Below, piece after piece: positions 37,306 to 47,172 of a stretch of 64,000 bases of DNA. The first letter of the stretch is position 1, and each line of letters starts with the position of its first letter. The translations under genes were made by a program, and so were the position numbers. The notes beneath the pieces are model-generated. The model saw only the letters and a list, made by a program, of their open reading frames with translations. It did no database searches and was not told the DNA's origin. This stretch comes from JAKASV01 sp963754845 (GTDB lineage Bacteria > Babelota > Babeliae > Babelales > Vermiphilaceae): positions 496,001 to 560,000 of the forward strand of contig CAVWHE010000001.1 of assembly GCA_963754845.1 (NCBI GenBank), written 5' to 3'.

Positions 37306-37829
37306 CCACATCACAAGCTCCTGCGCATGTCGGTGATCTCATGGCTGCTGTTCTCGATTGTCGTCAGGACTGGAGGTTTAAGCTCCTGAGCAGTTGGCGT
37401 GATATTGTAGGGCCGCTTGCCGATAGAGTTGCTCTTGAAAATATTTGTGATGACATGCTTGTACTTTCCGTCTGCGATGCGTGCTGGATGCACGAATTGT
37501 ATGCGATGTCGGACTTTCTTCTTGCCTCCATTAATAAGACCTTGGACAGGCCGCACCTCAAAAAGCTACGCTTTAAGAGGGCGGCGCTGCGAACTTCGGG
37601 GTCGCCAAAAATTCCCTCGGGCGAAACTTCTGTGCAGCAGCGTGTGTGTGGTGCTTTAAACGAAAGAGAGGAGAGAGTGCTTTCCTCCCTCAAAGATCGG
37701 GAGCTCGCCAGCGCCCTCCGTGGTTTTCTCGAGCGCTGTTATTGCAATCGGGGGTTTTATGAGAATTCTATTCATCGTTGTTGCGTTGGGTATCGCCAGG
37801 CAAGCGTTCGTTGTAGGAGCGCGCGATGA
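37302..37829 (+). CDS. DciA-like (DUF721) protein, helicase-loading candidate
   Basis: Protein of 175 residues starting at GTG overlapping the uvrC stop. Residues 25-95 match the DUF721/DciA pattern (WRDIVGPLADRVALE.., LVLSV.DACWMHELYAM, LLASINKTL). DciA helps load DnaB at the origin in bacteria without DnaC. The last 25 codons overlap the next gene in another frame. Confidence 0.7.
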   Translation: MTTSQAPAHVGDLMAAVLDCRQDWRFKLLSSWRDIVGPLADRVALENICDDMLVLSVCDACWMHELYAMSDFLLASINKTLDRPHLKKLRFKRAALRTSGSPKIPSGETSVQQRVCGALNEREERVLSSLKDRELASALRGFLERCYCNRGFYENSIHRCCVGYRQASVRCRSAR

Positions 37830-39348
37830 GCTCCGCGGCGATCGTGTGACGGCCTCTTCGGAGTCTCGCGACATCCATCATTACATGATTGCTCACTACA
37901 AACAAGCGGACGGAAATCTTGGGGAGGCTGCTGAGTGTTACGAGCGTATTCTCGAAAAAGACAACGTTCCTGCCCCTGTTTATAGAGGCTACGCCAAATT
38001 TTTACGTGCATGCGAAGACCATGATCGTATCGTTTCTCTTATGCCAAGGCTCGATGAACTCTTCGCCGACGATTGTGAGGTCGGTCTTGCTATTATCGAG
38101 GCGCTTGAAAGTGTTGGTGAGCACAGGCTTTCTCTCGAAAGGCTTTTCAAGCTTGCGCATCGAAATCCGCATGAGCAAGAAGTTGTTTTTAAGGCTGTTC
38201 AGGCCTACATTTTAAAACATGAATTTGAAAATGCCCTTGTTGCGCTTGATGCTTTTCTTGACGATGCATTGCCGCGGCCAAATCTTTTTATGTTTTATTT
38301 CCTCAAGGCGCAAGTTTACATTCAATTGGGCAAAAAAAGGGAGGCTCTCGAGGCTCTCAAAAAAAGTCAAAAATTGCAGCCGCATTTTGAGCAAAGCTGG
38401 CTTGTGAGTGCCATTATCGAAGAGCAGCTGGGCAACCTCGAGGGTGCTATCGGCGCTTTTTCTGCCTTCCTCGATTTAGCCGGCAACGACTGTGTCGTAC
38501 AAAGTCACGTGGCAGAGCTTGTTTTTAGACAAAAAATGCTCAAAGATGCGACCAAGAAAGCGATGGCGCCACCAACACCTTTGGATCGCGCCATGGTTTT
38601 GCTTGAAGAAAAAAAATCGAGCGAGGCTCTTGCATGCGCCGAAAGACAATTGAAGGACAGTCCTTCAGACTCTAACGCGCGCCTCGTAGTTCTTGACGCG
38701 CTTGCTGCCGACAAGAAGGTCAAAAAAGCTTGTGCGTGCCTGCAGACGTGGATCGAAGAAGATCCTTTGGATCGGACGTGGTTTAAGGTCCTCCACGCAC
38801 TATGTACGCAGCACGCTTGGTACGACGAGGGCATAGCCGTTCTCCACAAGGTTCAAGATGAGCACCCCAAAAATATCGTGCCCGTCATGTACCTCGCCGA
38901 CCTTTACCTGCGTATCAAGAGGAAGCCCCAGGCAATCTACTACGTCAAGCGAACTGCGGTCATGAGCGACGATTCGAAAGTTCGCGTACGAGCGTACTAC
39001 CAGCTAGGATGCCTGTACTATGAACAGCGCCAATTCAAACATCTAAAAGACGCTATTACCCAAGGCCTTGGGGAAGACGCTTCGTTTGCCCCACTCCTTA
39101 ATCTCGCCGCCTACTATTATGCTGGCAAGGGGAAAGACCTCATGCGTGCCCAGGAATTTATTGACCGAGCCCTTAAAGACGATCCTAACAACCCCCATTA
39201 TCGTGATACGCAGGCACATATTTTATACAAGAAGGGTGAGTATGACAAAGCCGTTGCGATTCTCGATCCTCTTGTAACTTCAATGCCCCGTGATAAATTT
39301 ATCCAGAAACATGGAGCCAAGGCTCGCGCGCGCTGTGGGCGTGTATGA
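37759..39348 (+). CDS. Exported tetratricopeptide-repeat protein
   Basis: Protein of 529 residues with a signal peptide (MRILFIVVALGIARQAFVVGA). At least eight TPR-like helix pairs, for example KQADGNLGEAAECYERILEKD, FYFLKAQVYIQLGKKREALEALKKSQK and DTQAHILYKKGEYDKAVAILDPL. TPR solenoids serve protein binding, often in envelope assembly or host contact. ATG 37759 lies 70 nt inside the previous gene. Confidence 0.85.
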   Translation: MRILFIVVALGIARQAFVVGARDELRGDRVTASSESRDIHHYMIAHYKQADGNLGEAAECYERILEKDNVPAPVYRGYAKFLRACEDHDRIVSLMPRLDELFADDCEVGLAIIEALESVGEHRLSLERLFKLAHRNPHEQEVVFKAVQAYILKHEFENALVALDAFLDDALPRPNLFMFYFLKAQVYIQLGKKREALEALKKSQKLQPHFEQSWLVSAIIEEQLGNLEGAIGAFSAFLDLAGNDCVVQSHVAELVFRQKMLKDATKKAMAPPTPLDRAMVLLEEKKSSEALACAERQLKDSPSDSNARLVVLDALAADKKVKKACACLQTWIEEDPLDRTWFKVLHALCTQHAWYDEGIAVLHKVQDEHPKNIVPVMYLADLYLRIKRKPQAIYYVKRTAVMSDDSKVRVRAYYQLGCLYYEQRQFKHLKDAITQGLGEDASFAPLLNLAAYYYAGKGKDLMRAQEFIDRALKDDPNNPHYRDTQAHILYKKGEYDKAVAILDPLVTSMPRDKFIQKHGAKARARCGRV

Positions 39349-39404
39349 AATTTTCGATGATTTTTGATGTAGTTTGATGGTTGAATTTTCGGGGATGTGT
39401 TTGC

Positions 39405-40484
39405 GTGGGTCGAGTATCGGGTGGCAGTCGTCCGCGTCCCGGACGAGGGTGCGTTGTTCTCGTTGCCGGCAGGTCCGGTGGGCATATCATCCCTGGTATG
39501 ACGCTTGCTGCGCGTTATTGCGCCGAAAATAATCCTTCGGATCTCGTTGTTTTTTCGACGGGACATGCCCTCGATAAAAAGGTACTCGCTGTCTACGCGG
39601 GCGTCGTGAACGAGGTTGTCGATCTCCGCATTGATGGCGTCCCCAGTCGCCTTTATGGCTACCCCTTTTTTTGCTGGCGCCTTTTTTGTGGTTTTCTTGT
39701 AAGTCTCCGTCGTTTGGCATCACTGAGACCCGCGTGCGTCATCCTCATGGGTGGTTACGTTTCCATCCCCGTTTGTTTGGCGGCTTGGCTTTTGCGTATT
39801 GAGTGTGACCTCTACGAACTTAATGCGGTCCCTGGAAAGGCGACGCGTGTTCTCAGCCGGTGTTCGACGAACGTGTATGTTTGTTTTAGCGCGTGTCGCG
39901 ATATGTTTTTTGGGTCGCGGGCGAGGGTGTGTGAATATCCTCTTAGGTTTCAACGGCCTTGTCTTTCACGCGCTCAGGCCCATGCGTTCTTTGCTCTTGA
40001 CCCGGCGAAAGTGACGATTCTTATCCTGGGTGGTTCGCAAGGTTCAGTTACTCTTAACGACGTTGTGCATAATGTTTTAGTCCGCCATCCGATGCACTGT
40101 GATGCCGTCAACGTTATTCACCAAACAGGATCGTACGATACCACAGATTGGGCAGGTGCGTATGCGAGTATGGGCGTTTCGGCTTCTGTTTTTAGTTATA
40201 GCCACGATCTTTCACGTTCCTACGAGGCCGCCGATATCATCGTGAGTCGTGCCGGTGCAGGTACGCTCTTTGAAGTGATCTTTTTCAAAAAGCCGTGCAT
40301 CCTCATTCCCTTGGAAATCGCTGGCAATGACCATCAGCTCAGCAATGCGCGTGCCATAGCTTGCATGCATCCTAATCTTTTTACTGTCGTGCGCCATGGA
40401 AATATCCACGACGCGGATGATCTTCTTGGGGCAGCAATTGTGCAAGCTCAAGAGGCGCTTGGGGTGCCACGTTCGGCGCCCTGA
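39405..40484 (+). CDS. murG: MurG, lipid II-forming GlcNAc transferase
   Basis: Protein of about 359 residues; GTG 39405 chosen, with GGGGAT upstream; no ATG nearby. Motifs: GRSGGHIIPG, ILMGGYVS, GGSQGSVTLND, SRAGAGTLFE and HQLSNAR. It adds GlcNAc to lipid I at the inner face of the membrane to make lipid II, the peptidoglycan building unit. Together with the PBP and PASTA genes it shows that a cell wall is made. Confidence 0.93.
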   Translation: MGRVSGGSRPRPGRGCVVLVAGRSGGHIIPGMTLAARYCAENNPSDLVVFSTGHALDKKVLAVYAGVVNEVVDLRIDGVPSRLYGYPFFCWRLFCGFLVSLRRLASLRPACVILMGGYVSIPVCLAAWLLRIECDLYELNAVPGKATRVLSRCSTNVYVCFSACRDMFFGSRARVCEYPLRFQRPCLSRAQAHAFFALDPAKVTILILGGSQGSVTLNDVVHNVLVRHPMHCDAVNVIHQTGSYDTTDWAGAYASMGVSASVFSYSHDLSRSYEAADIIVSRAGAGTLFEVIFFKKPCILIPLEIAGNDHQLSNARAIACMHPNLFTVVRHGNIHDADDLLGAAIVQAQEALGVPRSAP

Positions 40485-40607
40485 ATGTTATGCGCTGACG
40501 TAAGGGCAAAGGTCGTCTCATTTTGCAATTCGGACACAAACGTGTATGCTTTTTCCGAGTTGAAGTAGGGTTATATCTTTGCGCCCGGCAAAGGAAGTGG
40601 CCGTCAC

Positions 40608-42767
40608 GTGAGGCAAGTTTTTTTAGATCGTGGCACTGTCGTCATCAAGGAGGTATGTCAGCCGCTCCTTGACGATCATTCGGTGCTCGTCTCCGTTCAC
40701 TACTCGTATATAAGTTCTGGACTGGAAGTTGCGGTTATCAATGCCGCGAAGAAAGATACGAGTATCTCGCGCAAAATAGAAAAAGTGATTTCGAGTATTT
40801 CCGCGCGCGGCATCGAAGGTGACGCGGTCCTCATCAAAGGGCGGCTCAAGGGCGAACTCGAGGCCCTCGGTTATTCCTGTTCTGGTCACGTCATTACCGT
40901 TGGCAAGAAGGTCAGGGACTTTCGTACCGGCGATTATGTCGCATGCGCCGGCCTCGGATTTGCCAATCATGCCGACATCGTGTGCGTCCCTGAGAATCTC
41001 GTCGTCCACATACACAAGCGCGATCTTTTGAAAGATGCGAGTCTGACTACTCTTGGAGCAACCGCTCTTCAAGGACTCCGCCGCGCGTACCTTCAGATCG
41101 GCGAATGCGTGTGCGTGTGGGGATTGGGGCTCATCGGGCAATTGACGGTGCAGCTTGCCAAATGTTCCGGCTGCAGGGTTATCGGCGTCGACATTCTCGA
41201 CGATCGCCTCAAACTCGCCCTTCAATCGGGAGCCGACAGCGTTTACAATGCTGCCGACGGCACCATTGTGCGCGACGTTATTTTTTGCGCCGGTTCTGAC
41301 GGGGTGGACGCAACCATCATAACTGCGGCATCAAAGACCGATCCCGTCGTTCATCAGGCAATTCAGGCGACGAGAAAAAAGGGGAAAATTATCGTCATAG
41401 GCGATGTGACCATGGATATAGAGCGCAGTCAGCTCTACAACAAAGAAATCGATATACTCGTTTCGTGCTCGTACGGGCCCGGCCGCCATGATGAACTCTA
41501 TGAAAAACAAGGGCTCGATTATCCTTACGCCTACGTCCGATGGACCGAGAACCGGAACATGCAGGCATTCGTCGACCTCATGGAACGCGGCCGCCTCAAT
41601 TTAGCCCTCCTGACTGCCTCAGAAGTTCCCCTGGAGCGCATAACGTACGCCTACGAGCAAATTCTTGGCAAAAGGCAGATTGGTTTTGTTATTTCGTATG
41701 GACCCCAGCCGGTGACGGCCGGCGAACGAAAAAAAGCACCGTCTGCACTCGGCCCCGGAGCCTTTGTGCCTGCGCGCAGGGGCGGCATAACCTCCGTTGG
41801 CATAATAGGCGTTGGAAATTTTGCCCTCACGACACTCGTACCGGTCCTGTCAAAGCTCGCCGACGTTAAAATTCGTGCCGTCGTCGATGCCGATGTAACG
41901 CGCTGCCTTTTTGTTTCAAAGATGTGTGGCACTGCAAAGGCTCTCGCTGATGATGGCCAGATGATCGATGACGAACTTGTCGATGTTGTTGTCGTTTCAT
42001 CGGCCCACAAGTTTCATTCTCGACAGGCTCTGGCGGCTCTTGAGCGCGGCAAAGCCGTCCTGGTAGAAAAACCCATGGCCGTTGCCAGGGATGAACTCGA
42101 TGCCTTTCGTACTTTCTTCGCACGGTGTCCTCACGCACCCCTGTGCGTGAACTACAGCCGCTCATTCTCCCCTTTTATAAAAAAAGTAAAAGCGGCGCTC
42201 GTAGGCAGATTGTCACCGCTCATGGTCCACTATCGCGTCAACGCGGGGTACCCTCCCAAGGACCTCCATGCTCATACCCACGCAGGAGCCGGTCGTATCT
42301 TAGGAGATGCATGCCACGTTGTCGACATAGTGTGTACACTCATTGAAAGTGCCCCCGTAGCAGTATCGGTCGAGTCACTCAATTCACCGCGTGACACGCT
42401 TTTCCCAACAGACAATTTTAGCGCCCAGATACGCTTCGCCGATGGTTCGATCGGATCAATCTTTTACACTGCCATCGGCCACCCACACCTGGGCAAAGAG
42501 CGCATGGAGTTGTTTTTTGATTCAAAGTCAATCGTTATGCACGACTACACGCGGCTTATTGGCCACGGCCTCCCTTCGTCCTTCAACGCAACGACCGCTG
42601 TGCCAGACGATGGACACACCGAGCTCATCACAACGTTTTTCGATGGTGTTAAAAAGCTTCCTTTCGCCCCTCTGGTCTCTCCCGATCATCTTCTTAAGGT
42701 CGCTGAAATCACGCTCCTCATCGACGAACTCGCATGTGAGGGCGGCGGCAACAGGGAAGTTCCTTAG
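40608..42767 (+). CDS. Fused zinc-type dehydrogenase and Gfo/Idh/MocA oxidoreductase
   Basis: Protein of 719 residues. N-terminal half is a medium-chain dehydrogenase (SGHVITVGKKVRDFRTGDYVA, cofactor GLGLIGQLTVQLAKCSG near 175). C-terminal half from about residue 395 is a Gfo/Idh/MocA fold (VGIIGVGNFAL, EKPMAVARDELD). Such two-domain oxidoreductases are known near surface sugar loci, suggesting sugar-nucleotide modification. Substrate unknown. Start is GTG 40608. Confidence 0.85.
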   Translation: MRQVFLDRGTVVIKEVCQPLLDDHSVLVSVHYSYISSGLEVAVINAAKKDTSISRKIEKVISSISARGIEGDAVLIKGRLKGELEALGYSCSGHVITVGKKVRDFRTGDYVACAGLGFANHADIVCVPENLVVHIHKRDLLKDASLTTLGATALQGLRRAYLQIGECVCVWGLGLIGQLTVQLAKCSGCRVIGVDILDDRLKLALQSGADSVYNAADGTIVRDVIFCAGSDGVDATIITAASKTDPVVHQAIQATRKKGKIIVIGDVTMDIERSQLYNKEIDILVSCSYGPGRHDELYEKQGLDYPYAYVRWTENRNMQAFVDLMERGRLNLALLTASEVPLERITYAYEQILGKRQIGFVISYGPQPVTAGERKKAPSALGPGAFVPARRGGITSVGIIGVGNFALTTLVPVLSKLADVKIRAVVDADVTRCLFVSKMCGTAKALADDGQMIDDELVDVVVVSSAHKFHSRQALAALERGKAVLVEKPMAVARDELDAFRTFFARCPHAPLCVNYSRSFSPFIKKVKAALVGRLSPLMVHYRVNAGYPPKDLHAHTHAGAGRILGDACHVVDIVCTLIESAPVAVSVESLNSPRDTLFPTDNFSAQIRFADGSIGSIFYTAIGHPHLGKERMELFFDSKSIVMHDYTRLIGHGLPSSFNATTAVPDDGHTELITTFFDGVKKLPFAPLVSPDHLLKVAEITLLIDELACEGGGNREVP

Positions 42768-42961
42768 AAAGCTAAAGCTCGCACGCAAAAAAGTCTTTGG
42801 TGACGACGGCGCGGGCCGGATCGGGAATTATCAAATGTGCGTTAATAACTCTGCTTTTCAAAGAGTGAAAAAATAGTAATACTTGCAAAATTTACCCTCG
42901 CGTGTGTACCATGTGGACAAGGGTGGATTGTTTCGCTGGGACCATCGCCGGGGGGGACTCT

Positions 42962-43780
42962 GTGAAAGCGTTTAACAGAGGCGTCGTGTTCTTTTTTTGT
43001 CATGTCACGTTCGTTGTGGGAGCTATGGACGGACAGGTTGTTGTCGCCTGCAACTTCAACGTCCTCGGACGCAATGCCGAAACATCGAGCATCATTTCAC
43101 GCGCCCTCGCTGCGTCGGCCCACGTGCTACCGTGCCTTTCATGGAATGCCCTCATGCACTTGCCGGCAACCGTTGCCCACATGAGTCGACGAGGTACCGA
43201 GCTTGCCGCGGAAACACCCGGCATAACCAACACCATCGCGCGCCTTTTTGCCGAGCTTGAGGAACACAAGTACGGGTCATTTACGCCATCGGTTATAGGA
43301 GTTTTTAACGACATGGGCGTCAATCCCGTCCCCGACAGAGATGCGTGCGCGCTCCTTCGTTCGTTGAGGCCATTTGCCTACGTCGTCGGTTGCGGCAACA
43401 AAGACAGCCTCGAATTTGAGATTTTTGCTCGCAAGATGCACCACGAACACACAATCGACGTCAGAGCCCTCTTTGATGGCATAGTCACCATTCCCACGCC
43501 TGCGGAGAAGACGATTATCGCCGACGGCAGGGCAGGTTATTATCGTCGCTCAGCAGGATGGCTCGTCGGTCAACATCCCGACCTCGTTGAACTTACGGCA
43601 CGGTCTCTTGTGTACCACCCCCGCATTGTTCACGTAGCTACCTCCGATGATCTTAAAAATGTGGCGGGTTTGTTACGTGGGCGGTCCGTCTGCCGTGAAG
43701 ACCGCCCTTCCGACGGTGTTGTTATCGAGCGCGAAAGCCGTGCCGGGATACCTCTTGCGGTTTCACCGGCCAGTGTATGA
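42962..43780 (+). CDS. Exported HAD-like protein without catalytic aspartate
   Basis: Protein of 272 residues from GTG 42962 (GGGGGG upstream; signal peptide VKAFNRGVVFFFCHVTFVVGA). The layout resembles haloacid-dehalogenase proteins (late motif FDGIVTIPTP, then VHVATSDDLKNVAGLL like the loop IV region), but the first motif reads NFNVLG where HAD enzymes have DxDxT. If this homology is right, the protein has lost its nucleophile. Weak match. Confidence 0.55.
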   Translation: MKAFNRGVVFFFCHVTFVVGAMDGQVVVACNFNVLGRNAETSSIISRALAASAHVLPCLSWNALMHLPATVAHMSRRGTELAAETPGITNTIARLFAELEEHKYGSFTPSVIGVFNDMGVNPVPDRDACALLRSLRPFAYVVGCGNKDSLEFEIFARKMHHEHTIDVRALFDGIVTIPTPAEKTIIADGRAGYYRRSAGWLVGQHPDLVELTARSLVYHPRIVHVATSDDLKNVAGLLRGRSVCREDRPSDGVVIERESRAGIPLAVSPASV

Positions 43781-43802
43781 CTGCCGTTGGTGTGCGTGTA
43801 GA

Positions 43803-46800
43803 CTAAATGCCGCGACAGAGTTGGTCAAAGAGTTCGCGAGCAAAGGCGGGTGATTCTTCTCGTCCACCAACAAGCTCCCGGCTTCGATCTATTCCCTGCT
43901 TATCTTTGATCTCCTTAACGAGAATGGACGATACGGCATGCTTGTTTTCCTCTGTTAGGCGTTCATAATTTTCATCGCGCAACATCCATGTCCATAGTTT
44001 TATCAAAAACTTATAACGAGAGTCCTCGTCTCTTCTCGGCCACCACACGTTAATAAGTATCCGTACCAGTCCATCAAGACCGATCGGGCTGGCAGCGATA
44101 ACCTTGGCCAGTTCCTCCTCATGGCCCCTCACAGCATCATAAAGCTGCTCCAAAAGTTCATCGTTGCTTGTGGGTTCAGACGAACCAAAATCTCCGAAAA
44201 GGCTTGCCGAAAAGGGGGCTATCGGCTTGCCGGCAGCGAGTTTTTGGAACAGTTCTTCCAGGAATATCCGAGGAATTTTACCCTGTCGTGCGTCTCTGAT
44301 GATGGTGTCCAAAGTTTCCCTTTTTCCCGTCCAGTCAACAAAGCTTTTGTAAAACATGGCTTCCTGTGGCCCATACCCTGCTAACGACAGTGACGGAGGA
44401 AGTGTTAGAATAACGCGTAACGCATTGGCACTATCGATAGTTTTGAGCACGGCGGTCGACGGATTCCAGTTGGTTATGGACCTGCACAAAGACAGGTGCG
44501 CGGCAGCTGCCAGAGCGGTCGGCGAACTTTGCAGCGCAAAGAGTTCGGCGGCAACATCCTTGTTCCGCTCGGCAACGTTGGTCATAAACTGAGAGAGCGC
44601 CTCAAAGTTATTGGCATCCGGCATGCGTTCCTCGATTTCATGTAAGATTTTGGCTAGTGCCTTGACTGCTGCTTTCGAAGAAGTAACATTTACAAGTGCG
44701 AGCGCCGTCCAAAGTCTTCTTTCGTGTGTGTCAAGCGGGCAAAAGTACAGTGCTGCAGGACTCCCCTCCAACGCCGTAACTGCGTTTAGAATCGCGGGCA
44801 GCTGATCATCGACCGCCGTGTATACGCACATGTGGGCCAACGGAAGTCTGCCGATGAATTTACGGAGCCAGTTTCTATACTCATCAGCAAAGGGCAGCTT
44901 TTTTCCTGTGCCAAAATTAAGATCGAAATGTTGCTGCTCAAGTTTCAACGTCATGCTAGCAGCCTTAGTGAAACCTGGTTTTTTGAGTTTGATGTCGATG
45001 GTGTTATTTACATCATATTCATCGGCAACCGGCTCCTCGATGGGGTGTGCGCTCAAGATACTCATATCCATGCCGACTTTTTCGACGCGGTCCTTCGCTG
45101 CGCCAAGCGAGTTAACGCCGGGCCATATGTTTGCCAGAACTGTCACAAAATTACGTAAACCGGCGCTTATTTCGCAAGATCCGCCTCGCTGGTACTTGAC
45201 GCCGCTCTTGTTTGAAACAACTGTCGCCCAGGCATTATGAGCATCTTTTTCTCTCATCGTTTCGGTTGTTGGATACCTTTGATAAAAATCGAGAACCTCC
45301 TCTGCAAAGCCGAGCTTCCTGAGTGTCTCGACATCGAACCTTTTCTCCTTGTCATTGTAACTCAGGGCGTTGACAAAGTTGCGTAGCGTGGTTTCACCAC
45401 AGTCGGGAAATTCGAACGCGCCAAACTTTACACCTGAGGCATAATCAATCTTCAAAGGCAGCTGCGATCCTTCTTTCGGATCTTCGCCCCCATAATACAA
45501 GTTATACCCGAACCCCACAAAGATGAGGTCATCGAGATTTATGGCATCAAGCCGAGCTCCCTCGTCGAAGTGGAGACTTGCCAGGCGGTCACAGTCTTTT
45601 TTTGTATAAGGGTGATCTTTCATGTCATTTGGCCATTGGTAAAGCATGTGAGGAGCAACGCCAAGAGTATTCGCGAGCGTATCAAGGTAGTGACGTGCGT
45701 CTTCCAGGCCCTCGGCTTTCTTCCATAAAAAGGCCAACAGAACGCTCGTTGTCATGTCCTGGGGATAGACGCCATCCAACTCATCACGTACGCAGCCAGT
45801 AAGTGCTTCTGCGAAATTATTTACGGACTTGAGCAGGTAAGCGTTCTTTACGATGCCGGGGGCTTTCATCTCTTCATTGATGTACTTTGTGTTTATGTTC
45901 TTTCCCGTCTCAAGACGCTGCCAGTTTTCTTGGAGTTTGTTGAGCGTTTGTTCAAGATCGAGGGCCTCTTGGTCAAGCTTTTTGAGTCTTGCGTCTTTAT
46001 CAGCCATCCCCATGGCTTCTTCCGGTGATTTCTCGAGTCTGCTGTATTCGCCACGCTTTTCCGCGATTTTGTTAGTAAGATCAAGCATGGCCTTGGTAAT
46101 ACGATCAAGATCTCCCTCCAAGCGTTTATTTGTATTTTTAAGTTGTTCCGTGATGGCCAGTTTTAGGTTTGTAACTAGCGCGAGTCGTGCGGCCTCGTGC
46201 GCTGATGGCACACTACTCTTGGGCTCGGCTGGCGGCTCTGCCACCGGTACGGTTTTTGCTGCGGAAGATTTTTTGACAGGTTTTTGCTTCTTAGGCTGCT
46301 TGGCCACGGCTGGTTCTTCGATACCCAGAAGATTATTAAGCGTGCCCCTGACATGGTCGTTGAACTCCCGTAAAGCCCCTGATCGCAGTGTTTGATCGCT
46401 GCCATACTCCAACGCCAGCGCAATGTGTCCAATGAGCGCTCCTATCGTCACGGGGTTAAGATGGTAACCAACGGATGTTACCGAGTGCGTGATATCGAAT
46501 CCACCGTTCGTGTCAATGTAAAAAAGTACGTTCATGAGCTTGTGAAGATCGTCGTCCTGAGGAGCATAGAGGTAGGCATTTTTGAGGAAGGGACTGTTCC
46601 ATAACGCTGCGCCGAAGGCGGGACTAAACCTCCCACAGTTCTTGAGCACGGCCGGCGGCATGGGATTGGCAGCTGATCCGGCCTGACCAAAGGTAAGCTC
46701 ATCTGTAATGCCCGACGTCATGCCGCGCAGGTTAATGAGCGATATCTCAGTATGGGAGGAAAAAAAATACAAACTTATGAGAAGAGACACGCAGAGAAAA

Positions 46801-46820
46801 CGATCAAAAATCTTCACCAT
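43803..46820 (-). CDS. Large exported protein, unknown function
   Basis: Protein of 1005 residues with an N-terminal hydrophobic signal (MVKIFDRFLCVSLLISLYFFSSH) and AAGGAG upstream. A Lys/Pro/Ala-rich segment (about 170-205) is followed by a long coiled coil (215-310). A globular domain follows with the distinctive core FPDCGETTLRNFVNALSYN near residue 480 and AHNAWATVVSN. The C-terminal part is helical. I recognise the core only as resembling large proteins of intracellular bacteria, without a known activity. Effector-like, but that is inference. Confidence 0.7.
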   Translation of the reverse strand: MVKIFDRFLCVSLLISLYFFSSHTEISLINLRGMTSGITDELTFGQAGSAANPMPPAVLKNCGRFSPAFGAALWNSPFLKNAYLYAPQDDDLHKLMNVLFYIDTNGGFDITHSVTSVGYHLNPVTIGALIGHIALALEYGSDQTLRSGALREFNDHVRGTLNNLLGIEEPAVAKQPKKQKPVKKSSAAKTVPVAEPPAEPKSSVPSAHEAARLALVTNLKLAITEQLKNTNKRLEGDLDRITKAMLDLTNKIAEKRGEYSRLEKSPEEAMGMADKDARLKKLDQEALDLEQTLNKLQENWQRLETGKNINTKYINEEMKAPGIVKNAYLLKSVNNFAEALTGCVRDELDGVYPQDMTTSVLLAFLWKKAEGLEDARHYLDTLANTLGVAPHMLYQWPNDMKDHPYTKKDCDRLASLHFDEGARLDAINLDDLIFVGFGYNLYYGGEDPKEGSQLPLKIDYASGVKFGAFEFPDCGETTLRNFVNALSYNDKEKRFDVETLRKLGFAEEVLDFYQRYPTTETMREKDAHNAWATVVSNKSGVKYQRGGSCEISAGLRNFVTVLANIWPGVNSLGAAKDRVEKVGMDMSILSAHPIEEPVADEYDVNNTIDIKLKKPGFTKAASMTLKLEQQHFDLNFGTGKKLPFADEYRNWLRKFIGRLPLAHMCVYTAVDDQLPAILNAVTALEGSPAALYFCPLDTHERRLWTALALVNVTSSKAAVKALAKILHEIEERMPDANNFEALSQFMTNVAERNKDVAAELFALQSSPTALAAAAHLSLCRSITNWNPSTAVLKTIDSANALRVILTLPPSLSLAGYGPQEAMFYKSFVDWTGKRETLDTIIRDARQGKIPRIFLEELFQKLAAGKPIAPFSASLFGDFGSSEPTSNDELLEQLYDAVRGHEEELAKVIAASPIGLDGLVRILINVWWPRRDEDSRYKFLIKLWTWMLRDENYERLTEENKHAVSSILVKEIKDKQGIDRSRELVGGREESPAFARELFDQLCRGI

Positions 46821-47172
46821 CATACTCTCCTTACTCGTTTAAGCAGGACACATACACGTGCCTAGCCCAACTTACCAACTCCCACACAAATGTGACACGC
46901 CGACACCCTAGCGTCGACGATGCTACGTCCATGGAGCCGACTTTTTTTGCCGACGTTTCATGTGGTGGCCGTCCCCGTCGGTAACAACTTCGACGTCGCC
47001 GTACGCATATATCCCAGCATGACCAAAATATTGTTTATTAGTCAATATTTATTGCATTAGACTTTAAATGATGGAACTTAATAATTGGATATTCTGGATA
47101 AAACTATGATGAACTGCGAAAATCAGACCAGTGTATTTGAGAAAAAAGAGATCTATTCTGTCGTGAGCTATT
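46821..47172. other. Intergenic region, AT-rich
   Basis: Contains CTTCGACGTCGCCGTACG (46988-47005), shared with 25788. An AT-rich part at 47030-47110 probably includes promoters for the gene at left; no gene seen. Confidence 0.3.
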
